Below, in pieces: positions 19,506 through 28,294 of a stretch of 64,000 nucleotides of DNA (its first letter is position 1; every line of letters begins with the position of its first letter). A program made the position numbers and the translations under genes. Below the pieces are notes generated by a model. That model searched no databases, was not told the DNA's origin, and worked only from the letters and a program-made list of their open reading frames with translations. Origin of the DNA: Otariodibacter oris (GTDB lineage Bacteria; Pseudomonadota; Gammaproteobacteria; Enterobacterales; Pasteurellaceae); NCBI RefSeq assembly GCF_009684715.1, contig NZ_CP016604.1, positions 697,262 through 761,261 on the forward strand, written 5' to 3'.

Positions 19506-19794
19506 ACAAGCCGAAAAAATTGTTGTAGAAGTAGTTTATGCCTATCCAGACAAATATTTTTTGAAGAAGTTATACCTAGATAAACCACTTTCGATTCAAA
19601 ATGTGATTTTGCAATCAGGCGTGCTAGAAAAATATACAGAAATTGATTTACGAGAAAATAAAATCGGCATTTTTAGCCGCCCAGCAAAACTCACAGACTT
19701 AGTCGAAAATGGCGATCGTATTGAAATCTACCGTCCATTGATTGCTGATCCAAAAGAAATTCGTAGAAAAAGAGCAGAGCAACAGAAGAAATAA
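19495..19794 (+). CDS. ratB: RatB / RnfH-family protein
   Basis: A 99-residue ubiquitin-like-fold protein of the RnfH family, with VEVVYAYPDKYFLKKL, ENKIGIFSRPAKLTD and the ending IEIYRPLIADPKEIRRKRAE. It overlaps ratA. The strong ribosome site AAGGAGG (19485-19491) lies only 3 bases before the ATG but 6 bases before the next codon, GTG at 19498, which may be the real start. Its function is unclear; despite the pairing it is not an established antitoxin for RatA. Confidence 0.9.
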   Translation: MVSEQAEKIVVEVVYAYPDKYFLKKLYLDKPLSIQNVILQSGVLEKYTEIDLRENKIGIFSRPAKLTDLVENGDRIEIYRPLIADPKEIRRKRAEQQKK

Positions 19795-19816
19795 AATTTT
19801 ATATAATAAATTTTAT

Positions 19817-20232
19817 AATTAAATTGAATATCTATTCAAATATAATTAAGAGTATTAAAATTAGAAAATATTCAATAAATTACTTTTTATCTAATTTGAT
19901 ATTTTAAAATTCTATAATTAATGATTATTTCGCTATAATTTTTAAAGTTTATCTAATTAAATAGAATATCTACACAAATATAATTAAAAGCATTACAATT
20001 AGAAAATATTTAAAGAATTAATTTTTATCCTATTTAATTTTTCAAAAATTCTATAATTAATAATTATTGCACTATAAGTTTTAAAGTTTATCTAATTAAA
20101 TATAATGTCTACACAAATATAATTAAAAGTATTACAATTAGATTGGGTTTAAAGTGAAATTACTTTTTATCTCATTTAATTTTTAAAAATTCTATAATTA
20201 ATAATTATTGAACTATAAGTTTTTTAGTACTT
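19817..20232. repeat. Three tandem 139-bp A/T-rich repeats
   Basis: Units begin near 19817, 19955 and 20094 with AATTAAAT and are 138-139 bases long. Each holds, in order, CAAATATAATTAA, ATTAGA, TTTTTATC, AAATTCTATAATTAAT and CTATAA. By hand count the second unit has 19 G or C in 139. No reading frame, tRNA or CRISPR-like spacing is seen. The rest of the 580-base gap between ratB and the first dehydrogenase holds only A/T-rich DNA and the palindrome at 20332. Confidence 0.85.
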
Positions 20233-20331
20233 ATTATTTTATAGAATCATTCCTTTTAGTTGCATTTTTGTTATTAAAGTAGTTAATCTATTGATAGAAA
20301 GTTATTGTTTTAATAAAAATGGCTAAATTAT

Positions 20332-20346
20332 ATATGATCATCATAT
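20332..20346. promoter_or_regulatory. Palindrome upstream of the first D-lactate-dehydrogenase-like gene
   Basis: ATATGAT-C-ATCATAT is a perfect 7-1-7 inverted repeat, with its centre 40 bases before the start codon. It could be an operator; the regulator is unknown. Confidence 0.4.
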
Positions 20347-20378
20347 TTTTAGTTTAAACATTAAGAAGGGGCATAATG

Positions 20379-21383
20379 ATGAAATTTATTTTATTTAGCG
20401 CTCGAGAAGATGAAAAAGCAGCAATTGCATCTTATCAAAAAAATCATCCAGAAATTGAATTAGATATCTATACTGATCATATCACGGAAGAGACAATGCC
20501 TTACATAAAGAAAGGTTATGACGGCATTATTGCTAGTCAAGTGCCAGCGATTCCTGAGGCAGCTTATCACTTGATGAAAGAAGCTGGTATTAAGGTTTTT
20601 GCAACACGATCAGCTGGTTTCGATATGTATAATTTAAAATTACTTAAGGAATTAGGTATTCGTTTTACGAGAGTGCCAGTTTACTCCCCATTTGCCATTT
20701 CGGAATTTGCATTTACGAGTGCAATGTATTTTTCGAGAGATATTGATGTCATCCAAAAGAATAATAAAGTCGGTGATTTCCTTTTCACTGATGATAATAC
20801 AAGTACAGAAATTAGACATAAAACAGTGGGTATTATCGGAACTGGTCACATAGGACGTCAAACCGCTCAGTTATTCAAGAGTACAGGAGCTAAAGTTATT
20901 GGGTATGATGTTTATCCATGTAAGGAAGCGGAAGATATTTTGACTTATGTTTCGAGTATTGAAGAGTTAGTTGAACAGTCAGATGTTATTTCACTCCACG
21001 CTCCAGCAACACCAGAAGATTATCATTTATTTGATAAAAAACTCTTTGCGCGAGCTAAGAATAATCTTATTTTGGTAAATACAGCGAGAGGAAGTTTAGT
21101 TGATACAGAAGCTTTATTAGATGCTCTAGATAATAATCAAATAAGAGCAGCGGCTGTTGATACTTATGAATTTGAGGGACCTTATGTCAATAGAAAGGTC
21201 AACCTTGAGGATGTGACAGACAAGGTTTTCTTGAGATTGTTAAAACATGATAGGGTCCTTTATTCTCCACACCTCGCTTTCCATACACATACAGCGTTAG
21301 AAAATCTGGTTCATATAGCACTAGAGGGCGCTAGACGTATCTTACAAGGCGAAGAAGTAAAAGAAGAGTTGAAATTGGATTAA
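20379..21383 (+). CDS. D-lactate dehydrogenase-like D-2-hydroxyacid dehydrogenase, copy 1
   Basis: A 334-residue cytosolic NAD-dependent dehydrogenase of the D-LDH/VanH family. It has the substrate Arg region ATRSAGFDMYN, the NAD loop GTGHIGRQ, the Arg segment NTARGSLVD and the catalytic His in LYSPHLAFHTHTA. The arrangement resembles lactobacillal D-LDH more than E. coli LdhA. Of two adjacent ATGs the second is chosen because it lies 7 bases from AAGAAGGGG. A close paralogue follows downstream. Reduction of pyruvate to D-lactate is the likely reaction; another 2-oxo acid is possible. Confidence 0.82.
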   Translation: MKFILFSAREDEKAAIASYQKNHPEIELDIYTDHITEETMPYIKKGYDGIIASQVPAIPEAAYHLMKEAGIKVFATRSAGFDMYNLKLLKELGIRFTRVPVYSPFAISEFAFTSAMYFSRDIDVIQKNNKVGDFLFTDDNTSTEIRHKTVGIIGTGHIGRQTAQLFKSTGAKVIGYDVYPCKEAEDILTYVSSIEELVEQSDVISLHAPATPEDYHLFDKKLFARAKNNLILVNTARGSLVDTEALLDALDNNQIRAAAVDTYEFEGPYVNRKVNLEDVTDKVFLRLLKHDRVLYSPHLAFHTHTALENLVHIALEGARRILQGEEVKEELKLD

Positions 21384-21419
21384 ATTGATTTACAACTTGA
21401 AAAGTTAGACAATTACTTT

Positions 21420-21460
21420 AAGGACTGTGTTTGATCTTAGATTGAACTCAGTCCTTTTTA
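21420..21460 (+). terminator. Terminator after dehydrogenase copy 1
   Basis: AAGGACTG (21420-21427) pairs with CAGTCCTT (21449-21456), extended by GTT/AAC with one mismatch, and is followed by TTT. Confidence 0.7.
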
Positions 21461-21723
21461 TTTCAATGAATTTATTTTTCAGGGCATAGTAACAAACATA
21501 AAAGTAGATTAATTTTTCTACTTGCCCTAGTTTTTCAATTTATGTTATAAAAATGTTACTCTTTAATCAGTTTGCTAGGTTTAAATTGTTGAGGGGAAAA
21601 ATACACACCAATCCACATTCCACAGTTTGTCTATGGCATTAATAATTTATTAGGGAGTTAACATATACTATTACAGTAATTGGCATATGAGTGGTTGATG
21701 TTATTTTAGCTAAAGGTGGCTAA

Positions 21724-21739
21724 ATGATATGTTTATCAT
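21724..21739. promoter_or_regulatory. Palindrome upstream of the second D-lactate-dehydrogenase-like gene
   Basis: ATGATA-TGTT-TATCAT is an inverted repeat with its centre about 45 bases before the start. It resembles, but is not identical to, the palindrome before copy 1. Both lie shortly after a GGCTAAAT sequence. Confidence 0.35.
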
Positions 21740-21776
21740 ATTGTTGAGTTCACAAATTAAAATAGGGAGAATAATG

Positions 21777-22778
21777 ATGAAATTTATTTTATTTAGTGCA
21801 AGAGAAGATGAAAAAGAAGCGATTGCTTCCTATAAAAAAAATCATCCAGAAATTGAATTAGATGTTTATACCGATCACATTACAGAAGAAACAATGTCTC
21901 ATATCAAGAAAGGTTACGATGGCGTGATTGCGAGTCAAGTCCCCGCGATTCCTGAGACTGCTTATTATTTAATGAAAGAAGCTGGGGTGAAAGTCTTTGC
22001 AACTCGATCAGCTGGTTTTGATATGTATAATTTAAAATTACTCAAAGAATTAGGCATTCGCTTGGCGAGAGTACCAGTTTATTCTCCATTTGCTATCGCA
22101 GAATTTGCATTTACAAATGCAATGTATTTTTCTAGAGATATTGATATCATCCAAAAGAATAATAAACTCGGTGATTTTCGTTTTACTGACGAAAATACAA
22201 GTACAGAAATTAGACATAAAACGGTTGGTATTATAGGGACAGGTAACATAGGAAGCCAAATAGCTAAACTATTTAGTAAAACAGGCGCTAAAGTTATTGC
22301 TTATGATATCGCTCCAAATAAGGCATTAGAAGATATTTTAACCTATGTTTCAAGTGCTGAAGAGTTAGTCGAACAATCTGACATTATTACGTTGCATATT
22401 CCAGCATCAGAAGAAAGTTATCACATGTTTGATAAAAAACTCTTTAGCCTTGCTAAAAAGAAGCCTATTTTCATCAATGCAGCAAGAGGAAGTTTGGTTG
22501 ATACAGAAGCCTTATTAGATGCGATTGATAATAATCAAATAAGAGCTGCGGCTATTGATACTTATGAATTCGAAGGACCTTACTTTAATAGAAAAGTCAA
22601 TCTTGATGATGTTACTGATGATGTATTCTTGAGATTGTTGAAACATGATAGAGTGCTTTATTCTCCTCACGTTGCATTCCACACATACACAGCGATAGAA
22701 AACCTTGTTCACATAGCAATAGATAGTGCTAAACGTATTTTACAAGGTGAAGAAATCGAGGAAGAAGTCAAATTATAG
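21777..22778 (+). CDS. D-lactate dehydrogenase-like D-2-hydroxyacid dehydrogenase, copy 2
   Basis: The 333-residue paralogue of the preceding gene is nearly identical over long stretches (for example FATRSAGFDMYNLKLLKELG and EIRHKTVGIIGTG). It keeps GTGNIGSQ, NAARGSLVD and the catalytic His of LYSPHVAFHTYTA. The start is the second of two ATGs after TAGGGAG; the frame is open further upstream without a ribosome site. The main differences from copy 1 lie around the NAD loop and residues 180-215, where substrate or cofactor preference could differ. It has its own terminator and so its own expression unit. Confidence 0.82.
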   Translation: MKFILFSAREDEKEAIASYKKNHPEIELDVYTDHITEETMSHIKKGYDGVIASQVPAIPETAYYLMKEAGVKVFATRSAGFDMYNLKLLKELGIRLARVPVYSPFAIAEFAFTNAMYFSRDIDIIQKNNKLGDFRFTDENTSTEIRHKTVGIIGTGNIGSQIAKLFSKTGAKVIAYDIAPNKALEDILTYVSSAEELVEQSDIITLHIPASEESYHMFDKKLFSLAKKKPIFINAARGSLVDTEALLDAIDNNQIRAAAIDTYEFEGPYFNRKVNLDDVTDDVFLRLLKHDRVLYSPHVAFHTYTAIENLVHIAIDSAKRILQGEEIEEEVKL

Positions 22779-22792
22779 AGTAAATAGATCAT

Positions 22793-22840
22793 AAAACCAT
22801 GACGGTCTTGTTTTATTTAAGACTTGTCATGGTTTTTTTT
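22793..22840 (+). terminator. Terminator after dehydrogenase copy 2
   Basis: AAAACCATGAC (22793-22803) pairs with GTCATGGTTTT (22826-22836), and the arm ends in a run of eight Ts. Confidence 0.85.
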
Positions 22841-22880
22841 ATAGTTTTATATTTTCTCATTTAGTCATTAATAATATGTA

Positions 22881-23594
22881 TTAATTAGTTAACGAATTAT
22901 ACCCCTTCAACAACGCATCCCAATTCTTTTCAGAAAAATGAATATTAAGGCGTTCTTTTTCTTTATCGAATGATCGTTTTAAGCGTGATAAATTGTCTTT
23001 TTTCCATTCTTCGCCAGACTGAATTTGGCATTTATCGAAGTCAATTAACCAAAATTTCCCATCATTTTTACCAATTAAAATATTATGAATATTGAGATCG
23101 GAATGATGGACTTGATGATCATGTAATTGGCGGATTAGCTGTCCGATAGCACGGTATTGTTGGGTAGTTAATTTTGAAATTTGTAAAAACTGACTAAGGT
23201 CTTGAGTGTTGTCTATTCTCCCCAGTAGTATGTCAGCTTGATAAAAACATAGAAACCGTTGAATTTTTAAAGCGAGTGGGTGTGGAACTGGAATATTCCA
23301 TTGGCATAATTGTTTAAGCAGTTTAAATTCTTGATAGGCTCGGGTCGTTTCAATGCCATTAAATAGGTAACTATCTTTGATGACTTTGCCAAATAAGCCC
23401 CCTCGATAGTAATGACGTAACACGCTATTTATCGCTAATTCAGCTTTAGTATCCAAAAACCAAGTAATCCCTCTTCCTGTTGATGAGCCAAGTAAGCGGT
23501 CAGATTGTGAGAAATCTTTGCAATTTAATAGGGATTTAACAAAGGGTTGTTGTGAGTTGGATACGAAATCGGAATTAAAATGATAATACGCCAT
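22881..23594 (-). CDS. kdkA: 3-deoxy-D-manno-octulosonic acid (Kdo) kinase
   Basis: KdkA phosphorylates the single Kdo of Pasteurellaceae lipopolysaccharide at O-4. The 237-residue protein has a protein-kinase-like catalytic loop HHSDLNIHNILI and metal site LIDFDKCQI, plus the KdkA-typical GRGITWFL and LRHYYRGGLFGK. This fits the one-Kdo inner core of the family. A near-match uptake signal, TAAGCGGTCAGA, lies near its start. It is divergent from folE. Confidence 0.92.
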   Translation of the reverse strand: MAYYHFNSDFVSNSQQPFVKSLLNCKDFSQSDRLLGSSTGRGITWFLDTKAELAINSVLRHYYRGGLFGKVIKDSYLFNGIETTRAYQEFKLLKQLCQWNIPVPHPLALKIQRFLCFYQADILLGRIDNTQDLSQFLQISKLTTQQYRAIGQLIRQLHDHQVHHSDLNIHNILIGKNDGKFWLIDFDKCQIQSGEEWKKDNLSRLKRSFDKEKERLNIHFSEKNWDALLKGYNSLTN

Positions 23595-23748
23595 AATTTA
23601 CTGGTTTAATTAATCAAGAATAATTTTCAATAATCTAGCATGATTTTAATATCTTTTCATCGTCTTTTTGCTGTCTTTTCGTTGTGCTGCATTGTTTTTT
23701 TAAGGCAATTTGATAGAATCTTCGCCTTAAAATTTTAGAGGATATTCA

Positions 23749-24405
23749 ATGAACACCATTTCTCCAGAAGCCCAGAGTGTTAAAGAGGCGTTATTGGCTA
23801 AGGGTATTGAAACGCCGACCATTCCCCACCAAAAAGATAAAGATCATCGTCGAGCGGAAATTCAACAGCATATGCGAGCTGTACTGGAGTTACTCGGGCT
23901 AGATTTACGAGATGATAGCTTAGAAGAAACGCCACACCGTTTAGCTAAAATGTATGTGGATGAAATCTTTAGCGGACTGGATTACCAGACTTTTCCTAAA
24001 ATCACAAAAATTCGTAATCAGATGAAAGTGAGTGAAATGGTCATTGTTGATGATATTACGCTAACGAGTACTTGCGAACACCATTTTGTGACGATTGATG
24101 GATCCGTAGCCGTTGCTTATTATCCAAAAGATTGGGTAATCGGGTTGTCGAAAATCAACCGTGTTGTACAATTTTTTGCTCAACGCCCACAAGTGCAAGA
24201 ACGTTTTACCGAACAAATTTTAACGGCTTTTCAAACCATTTTAGAAACGGAAGACGTGGCGGTGTATGTAAAAGCGACCCACTTTTGTGTGAAATGTCGT
24301 GGAGTAAAAGACACCAATAGCCAAACAATGACGTCAGCATTTGGCGGAGTGTTCTTACAAGATAGAGAAACCCGTAAAGAGTTTTTATCATTGATTAACC
24401 GATAA
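23749..24405 (+). CDS. folE: GTP cyclohydrolase I FolE
   Basis: FolE converts GTP to dihydroneopterin triphosphate, the first step of folate synthesis. The 218-residue protein has the zinc ligands in STCEHHF and in [11 protein letters not shown], and [14 protein letters not shown] near the N-terminus. ATG 23749 follows AGAGGA. The gene is followed at 39 bases by truA, with an uptake signal (GCAAGCGGTCAGAT) in the gap. Confidence 0.96.
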   Translation: MNTISPEAQSVKEALLAKGIETPTIPHQKDKDHRRAEIQQHMRAVLELLGLDLRDDSLEETPHRLAKMYVDEIFSGLDYQTFPKITKIRNQMKVSEMVIVDDITLTSTCEHHFVTIDGSVAVAYYPKDWVIGLSKINRVVQFFAQRPQVQERFTEQILTAFQTILETEDVAVYVKATHFCVKCRGVKDTNSQTMTSAFGGVFLQDRETRKEFLSLINR

Positions 24406-24444
24406 TAAAACAGCAAGCGGTCAGATAAAAGGAAAAATTTGCAA

Positions 24445-25230
24445 ATGAGAGTTGCATTAGGGATTGAATATGATGGCAGTCGTTATTATGGTTGGCAACG
24501 GCAACAACATTTAGATTCCGTCCAACAAAAATTAGAAGAAGCATTGTCGATTGTTGCAAATTCCCCTTGTGAAGTTTTTTGTGCAGGCAGAACCGATTCT
24601 GGCGTTCATGGAACAGGGCAAGTTGTTCATTTTGATACGGAAGCAGATCGCCCATTAAAAAGTTGGTGTTTTGGGACAAATGTCCATTTACCTTCTGATA
24701 TTGCAGTGAAATGGGCAGTTGAAGTGAGTAATGACTTCCACGCTCGTTTTAGTGCAACAGCTCGTCGTTATCGTTATATTATTTATAATCAAAAATTACG
24801 CCCTGCGATTTTGCCATTTGGCGTTTCTCTCTATCATCCTCCGCTTGATCACGAAAAAATGCACGAAGCAGGGCAATTTCTGCTAGGCGAGAATGATTTC
24901 AGTTCATTTCGTGCAGCTCAATGTCAATCAAAATCCCCTTGGCGAAATGTGCATCATTTAAAAGTAACCCGTCAGCAAGATTATGTTATCGTCGATATTC
25001 AAGCGAATGCCTTTGTGCATCATATGGTACGTAATATTGTCGGTAGCTTAATTGAAGTTGGACAGGGTAAACAACCGATAGAATGGATTAAATGGTTGTT
25101 AGAACAAAAAGACCGAAAACTCGCCGCGCCAACGGCAAAAGCGGAAGGTTTATATTTGGTTGATGTTCATTATCCCGAACATTTCAATCTGCCTAAAGGA
25201 CGTTTAGGACCCTTGTTTTTAAATGATTAA
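24445..25230 (+). CDS. truA: tRNA pseudouridine(38-40) synthase TruA
   Basis: TruA isomerises U38-U40 in the anticodon arm. The 261-residue form starts at the ATG giving [20 protein letters not shown]. The catalytic Asp lies in [14 protein letters not shown], and [10 protein letters not shown] and [14 protein letters not shown] are typical. A TTG two codons earlier sits closer to AAAAGGA and is an alternative start. The region before the gene is an extended uptake signal ending AAATTTGCAAA. Confidence 0.95.
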   Translation: MRVALGIEYDGSRYYGWQRQQHLDSVQQKLEEALSIVANSPCEVFCAGRTDSGVHGTGQVVHFDTEADRPLKSWCFGTNVHLPSDIAVKWAVEVSNDFHARFSATARRYRYIIYNQKLRPAILPFGVSLYHPPLDHEKMHEAGQFLLGENDFSSFRAAQCQSKSPWRNVHHLKVTRQQDYVIVDIQANAFVHHMVRNIVGSLIEVGQGKQPIEWIKWLLEQKDRKLAAPTAKAEGLYLVDVHYPEHFNLPKGRLGPLFLND

Positions 25231-25264
25231 AAAAGCCGAACATGGTGTTCGGCTCATTATTTTT
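25229..25264. terminator. Bidirectional terminator between truA and raiA
   Basis: AGCCGAACA (25234-25242) pairs with TGTTCGGCT (25246-25254) around a 3-base loop. Six Ts follow in the leftward direction, so it fits raiA best. Confidence 0.85.
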
Positions 25265-25290
25265 ATCTAATTAGTTTGCTAATCAAATAG

Positions 25291-25620
25291 TTATTCCACA
25301 ACCTCATTCAAGTTTTTTAAACTATCATCAGTACGACGGGCTTCCCCTTTTTGTTTTTGTTTATTGAGTTGGGTTTCGAGTTTAGTTTCGACGTCGTTAA
25401 TCGCTTTGTATAAATCCTCATCTTGAGCTTTTGCAAAAAGTTCTCCTGCGGGAGTACCAATTGAGGCTTCAACTTCGTAACCATTAGGTAATTTGTGGAT
25501 CATGAAATGTGGGCTGATAAGTTGTGTTTTCCATTTATTCAATTTTGATAAACGGTCTTCAATGTGAGAGCGAATTGCTGGGGTAACATCCATTTGTTTG
25601 CTTGAAATATTGATTGTCAT
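25291..25620 (-). CDS. raiA: Ribosome-associated inhibitor RaiA (protein Y)
   Basis: The 109-residue hibernation factor starts TINISSKQMDVTPAIR and includes KLNKWKTQLISPH and QKGEARR, matching YfiA/RaiA rather than long HPF. It binds the 30S decoding region in stationary phase or cold and stabilises idle 70S ribosomes. The C-terminal tail after LNEVVE is slightly shorter than in E. coli. Confidence 0.93.
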   Translation of the reverse strand: MTINISSKQMDVTPAIRSHIEDRLSKLNKWKTQLISPHFMIHKLPNGYEVEASIGTPAGELFAKAQDEDLYKAINDVETKLETQLNKQKQKGEARRTDDSLKNLNEVVE

Positions 25621-25853
25621 AGCATTTTCCTCTTAATTAAAACATCTAAAACCAATAAACATCATTATTTATCAGTTATCTTAAAGTTATGTGTTTCTTG
25701 CAGAAATTTCAATACTTACTCTTGAGCAAAATTGCAAAATTTGATCTACTTAACACTTTTCGTGTGTTTTCGACTATAATTCCAACTTAATATTCAAATG
25801 AATTGAACATTACTGAAATAAAATAATCAGTTTTTATGGGAAAAGAGAAAAAT

Positions 25854-26789
25854 ATGAATCAAAAACAGTTACCACCATTTCAATGGCAATTTCTGCATCC
25901 AAAATATTGGGGATTGTGGATTGGTTTTGGGATATTTCGTCTTGTTTTATGTTTACCTTATCCTGTTTTAGTACGTATTGGGAAAGGGCTAGGCAAATTA
26001 TTTGTATCATTAGGATTTGGTAAACGAAGAATGCAGATTGCACGTCGCAACCTTGAATTATGTTTCCCTGATTATACCGAACAACAGATCAATGAGATTT
26101 TAGCGAAGAACCAAGAGTCTGTGGGAATGGCGATCATTGAAACAGGCATGGCGTGGTTTTGGTCGGATAAGCGTGTTTTAAAATGGTCTAAGATTGAAGG
26201 TATTGAACATCTTCAAAATAGTGGCGAAAGGGGCGTATTGTTTATTGGTGTACATTTCCTCACTTTAGAATTAGGAGCCAGAATTGTTGGATTACATTAT
26301 CAAGGCGTGGGCGTTTATCGTCCGAATGATAATCCGCTATTTGACTGGTTTCAGTTTAGAGGACGCGTGAGATCGAATAAAGCAATGTTAGATAGAAAAG
26401 ATTTACGCGGTATGATCGCTGCTTTAAAAGCAGGAGAGGCAATTTGGTATGCGCCAGACCATGATTATGGGCGAAGAAAAAGTGTATTTGTGCCATTTTT
26501 TGCGGTCAAAGATGCTTGCACCACAACAGGTACGGCAATCTTACTAAAATCTGCACCAGATAGCTTAGTTGTACCTTTTTCTCCAATTCGACATGATGAT
26601 TTTTCAGGATATACCGTGAAAATTAGCCCACCTGCTGATATTCAGGCAAATGAAGATGAAATCGTTATTGCGACGAAAATGAATAAATTGGTTGAAACAG
26701 AAATTATGAAAGCGCAATCTCAATATATGTGGTTACATCGTCGTTTCAAAACGCGTCCGAACAAAGATGATCCAAGTTTGTATGATTAA
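25854..26789 (+). CDS. lpxL: Lipid A lauroyl/myristoyl acyltransferase LpxL (HtrB)
   Basis: An inner-membrane acyltransferase adding a secondary acyl chain to Kdo-lipid IVA. The 311-residue protein has a membrane segment near residues 20-40 and the catalytic HX4E motif in GVHFLTLELGAR. The segments GVYRPNDNPLFDW, IWYAPDHDYG and YMWLHRRFKTRP are strongly HtrB-like. The start at 25854 gives MNQKQLPPFQ, aligned with Haemophilus HtrB; an ATG six codons upstream lacks a ribosome site. It is a monocistronic unit with an uptake signal after it (CAAGCGGTCAGTTT at about 26801). Confidence 0.93.
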   Translation: MNQKQLPPFQWQFLHPKYWGLWIGFGIFRLVLCLPYPVLVRIGKGLGKLFVSLGFGKRRMQIARRNLELCFPDYTEQQINEILAKNQESVGMAIIETGMAWFWSDKRVLKWSKIEGIEHLQNSGERGVLFIGVHFLTLELGARIVGLHYQGVGVYRPNDNPLFDWFQFRGRVRSNKAMLDRKDLRGMIAALKAGEAIWYAPDHDYGRRKSVFVPFFAVKDACTTTGTAILLKSAPDSLVVPFSPIRHDDFSGYTVKISPPADIQANEDEIVIATKMNKLVETEIMKAQSQYMWLHRRFKTRPNKDDPSLYD

Positions 26790-26852
26790 TTTATAGGACC
26801 AAGCGGTCAGTTTAGAGCAAAAATTTGCAAAATTGAGAATGAGGAATTAACG

Positions 26853-27461
26853 TTGGAAAAAATTAAAGTGGTGCTTGCGACAGGTAATGCAGGTAAAGTC
26901 AAGGAAATGGCAGACGTACTAAGTGAATTTGGCTTGGATGTTGTTGCACAAAGCGAATTCGGTTTAACTAGTCCAGAAGAAACAGGCTTAACTTTTGTTG
27001 AGAACGCATTGCTAAAAGCACGCTATGCATCTCAAATGACAGGACTACCAGCCATTGCGGATGATTCAGGATTATCCGTTGAGGCATTAGGTGGCGAGCC
27101 GGGATTATACTCAGCACGCTATGCGGGTGTAGATGGGGATGATGTTGCAAATCGTGAAAAATTATTGAAAGAATTAGATTCTGTAGCAGAGGAACATCGT
27201 ACCGCGAAATTTGTCAGCTGTATTGTGTTTCTAAAACATGAAAAAGATCCCACACCTAAAATTGCATTAGGTGAATGTTTTGGCACGATTTTACGTGAAG
27301 AAAGAGGGAATAATGGTTTCGGTTACGACTCACTCTTTTTCTATCCGCCGAAACAATGCACCTTTGCGGAATTAGAAACCGTAGAGAAAAAGAAAATTTC
27401 ACATAGAGCTATTGCACTGCAATCGCTTAAACAACAATTAGAAGAGGAACATAAATGTTAA
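26853..27461 (+). CDS. rdgB: dITP/XTP pyrophosphatase RdgB
   Basis: RdgB hydrolyses dITP, dITP-like and XTP nucleotides to monophosphates, keeping them out of DNA. The 202-residue protein has the HAM1 motifs [37 protein letters not shown] and ISHRA. The start is TTG 26853, 6 bases after GAGGAA, and no ATG lies near. It overlaps the next gene by 7 bases, opening the rdgB-ybjQ-ycgN chain. Confidence 0.95.
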   Translation: MEKIKVVLATGNAGKVKEMADVLSEFGLDVVAQSEFGLTSPEETGLTFVENALLKARYASQMTGLPAIADDSGLSVEALGGEPGLYSARYAGVDGDDVANREKLLKELDSVAEEHRTAKFVSCIVFLKHEKDPTPKIALGECFGTILREERGNNGFGYDSLFFYPPKQCTFAELETVEKKKISHRAIALQSLKQQLEEEHKC

Positions 27462-27775
27462 TTACGACTACGCCTTCATTTGAAGGGAAGGAAATTATTG
27501 AATATAAAGGACTCGTTTTTGGCGAAGTGGTAGCTGGGGCTAATTTTCTGCGTGATTTATTTGCCAGTGTGACTGACTTTATTGGTGGACGTTCTGGTGT
27601 GTATGAAAGTAAATTAAACCAATCCCGCCAAAATGCATTAGCGGAATTAGAACAAGAAGCAAAAAAGTTAGGTGCTAATGCTGTTGTTGGCGTTTCCTTT
27701 GAATATCAATCAATGGGCGGCGATAAAGGGATGTTTATTGTCGTTGCAACAGGCACTGCGGTTGTTATACGTTAA
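27455..27775 (+). CDS. ybjQ: YbjQ family (DUF74) protein
   Basis: A 106-residue protein with the conserved YbjQ pattern [27 protein letters not shown] and [13 protein letters not shown]. The family forms pentameric rings with no assigned reaction. It overlaps rdgB at its start and shares one base with the next gene (TAATG), so translation of all three is coupled. Confidence 0.88.
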   Translation: MLITTTPSFEGKEIIEYKGLVFGEVVAGANFLRDLFASVTDFIGGRSGVYESKLNQSRQNALAELEQEAKKLGANAVVGVSFEYQSMGGDKGMFIVVATGTAVVIR

Positions 27776-28227
27776 TGGGCAGAAAACTTGAAATAACGCC
27801 TTTCTTTTGGCAAACAAAATCGTTGATGGAGATGAATGAAGCGGAATGGGAAGCGTTATGCGATGGTTGTGGAAAATGTTGCTATCGTAAATATCTTCAA
27901 GGTAGAGGAAAAAGAGAGCGTCTTTTCTACACATCTGTTGCGTGTAATTTATTAGATGTAGATTCTGGTAAATGCAGTAATTATCTCAATCGCTTTGAAA
28001 TTGAGCATGACTGTACAAAATTAACCAAACGCAATTTACCTGATTTTCACTGGTTACCTAAAACTTGTGCTTATCGCCTTTTGTATGAGGGAAAAGCGTT
28101 ATTTGATTGGCACCCTCTTATTTCACAAGATCCAGAGTCGGTAAAACATGCCGATATTCTCATTAAACACGGTATTCATGAAAAAGATGTGATAGATTGG
28201 TTTGAATTTGTTATTGATGAGGTATAA
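27775..28227 (+). CDS. ycgN: YcgN family cysteine-cluster protein (UPF0260)
   Basis: A 150-residue protein with a dense cysteine group CDGCGKCCYRK, then CSNY, C of HDCTKL and CAYRLL, typical of YcgN/YkgJ-type putative metal or Fe-S binding proteins. The segment HWLPKTCAYR is family-specific. Function is unknown. It is coupled to ybjQ. Confidence 0.9.
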   Translation: MGRKLEITPFFWQTKSLMEMNEAEWEALCDGCGKCCYRKYLQGRGKRERLFYTSVACNLLDVDSGKCSNYLNRFEIEHDCTKLTKRNLPDFHWLPKTCAYRLLYEGKALFDWHPLISQDPESVKHADILIKHGIHEKDVIDWFEFVIDEV

Positions 28228-28294
28228 ATAAGCAGTAAGATTGTTCAATAATTTTGTAATTTTAATCATAATAAATAATATAGGGAGTAAAACA

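Larger units (their letters stand above)
21384..21773. other. Gap between the two dehydrogenase genes
   Basis: It contains the terminator at 21420-21460, a small inverted repeat (AAGTAG at about 21501 with CTACTT at about 21517) and the palindrome at 21724. No credible reading frame or RNA gene is seen. Confidence 0.5.

Noticed and set aside
19817-20232. CRISPR array
   Set aside because: The repeats are about 139 bases, directly adjacent and diverged along their length, with no short repeat and unique spacer pattern and no cas genes.
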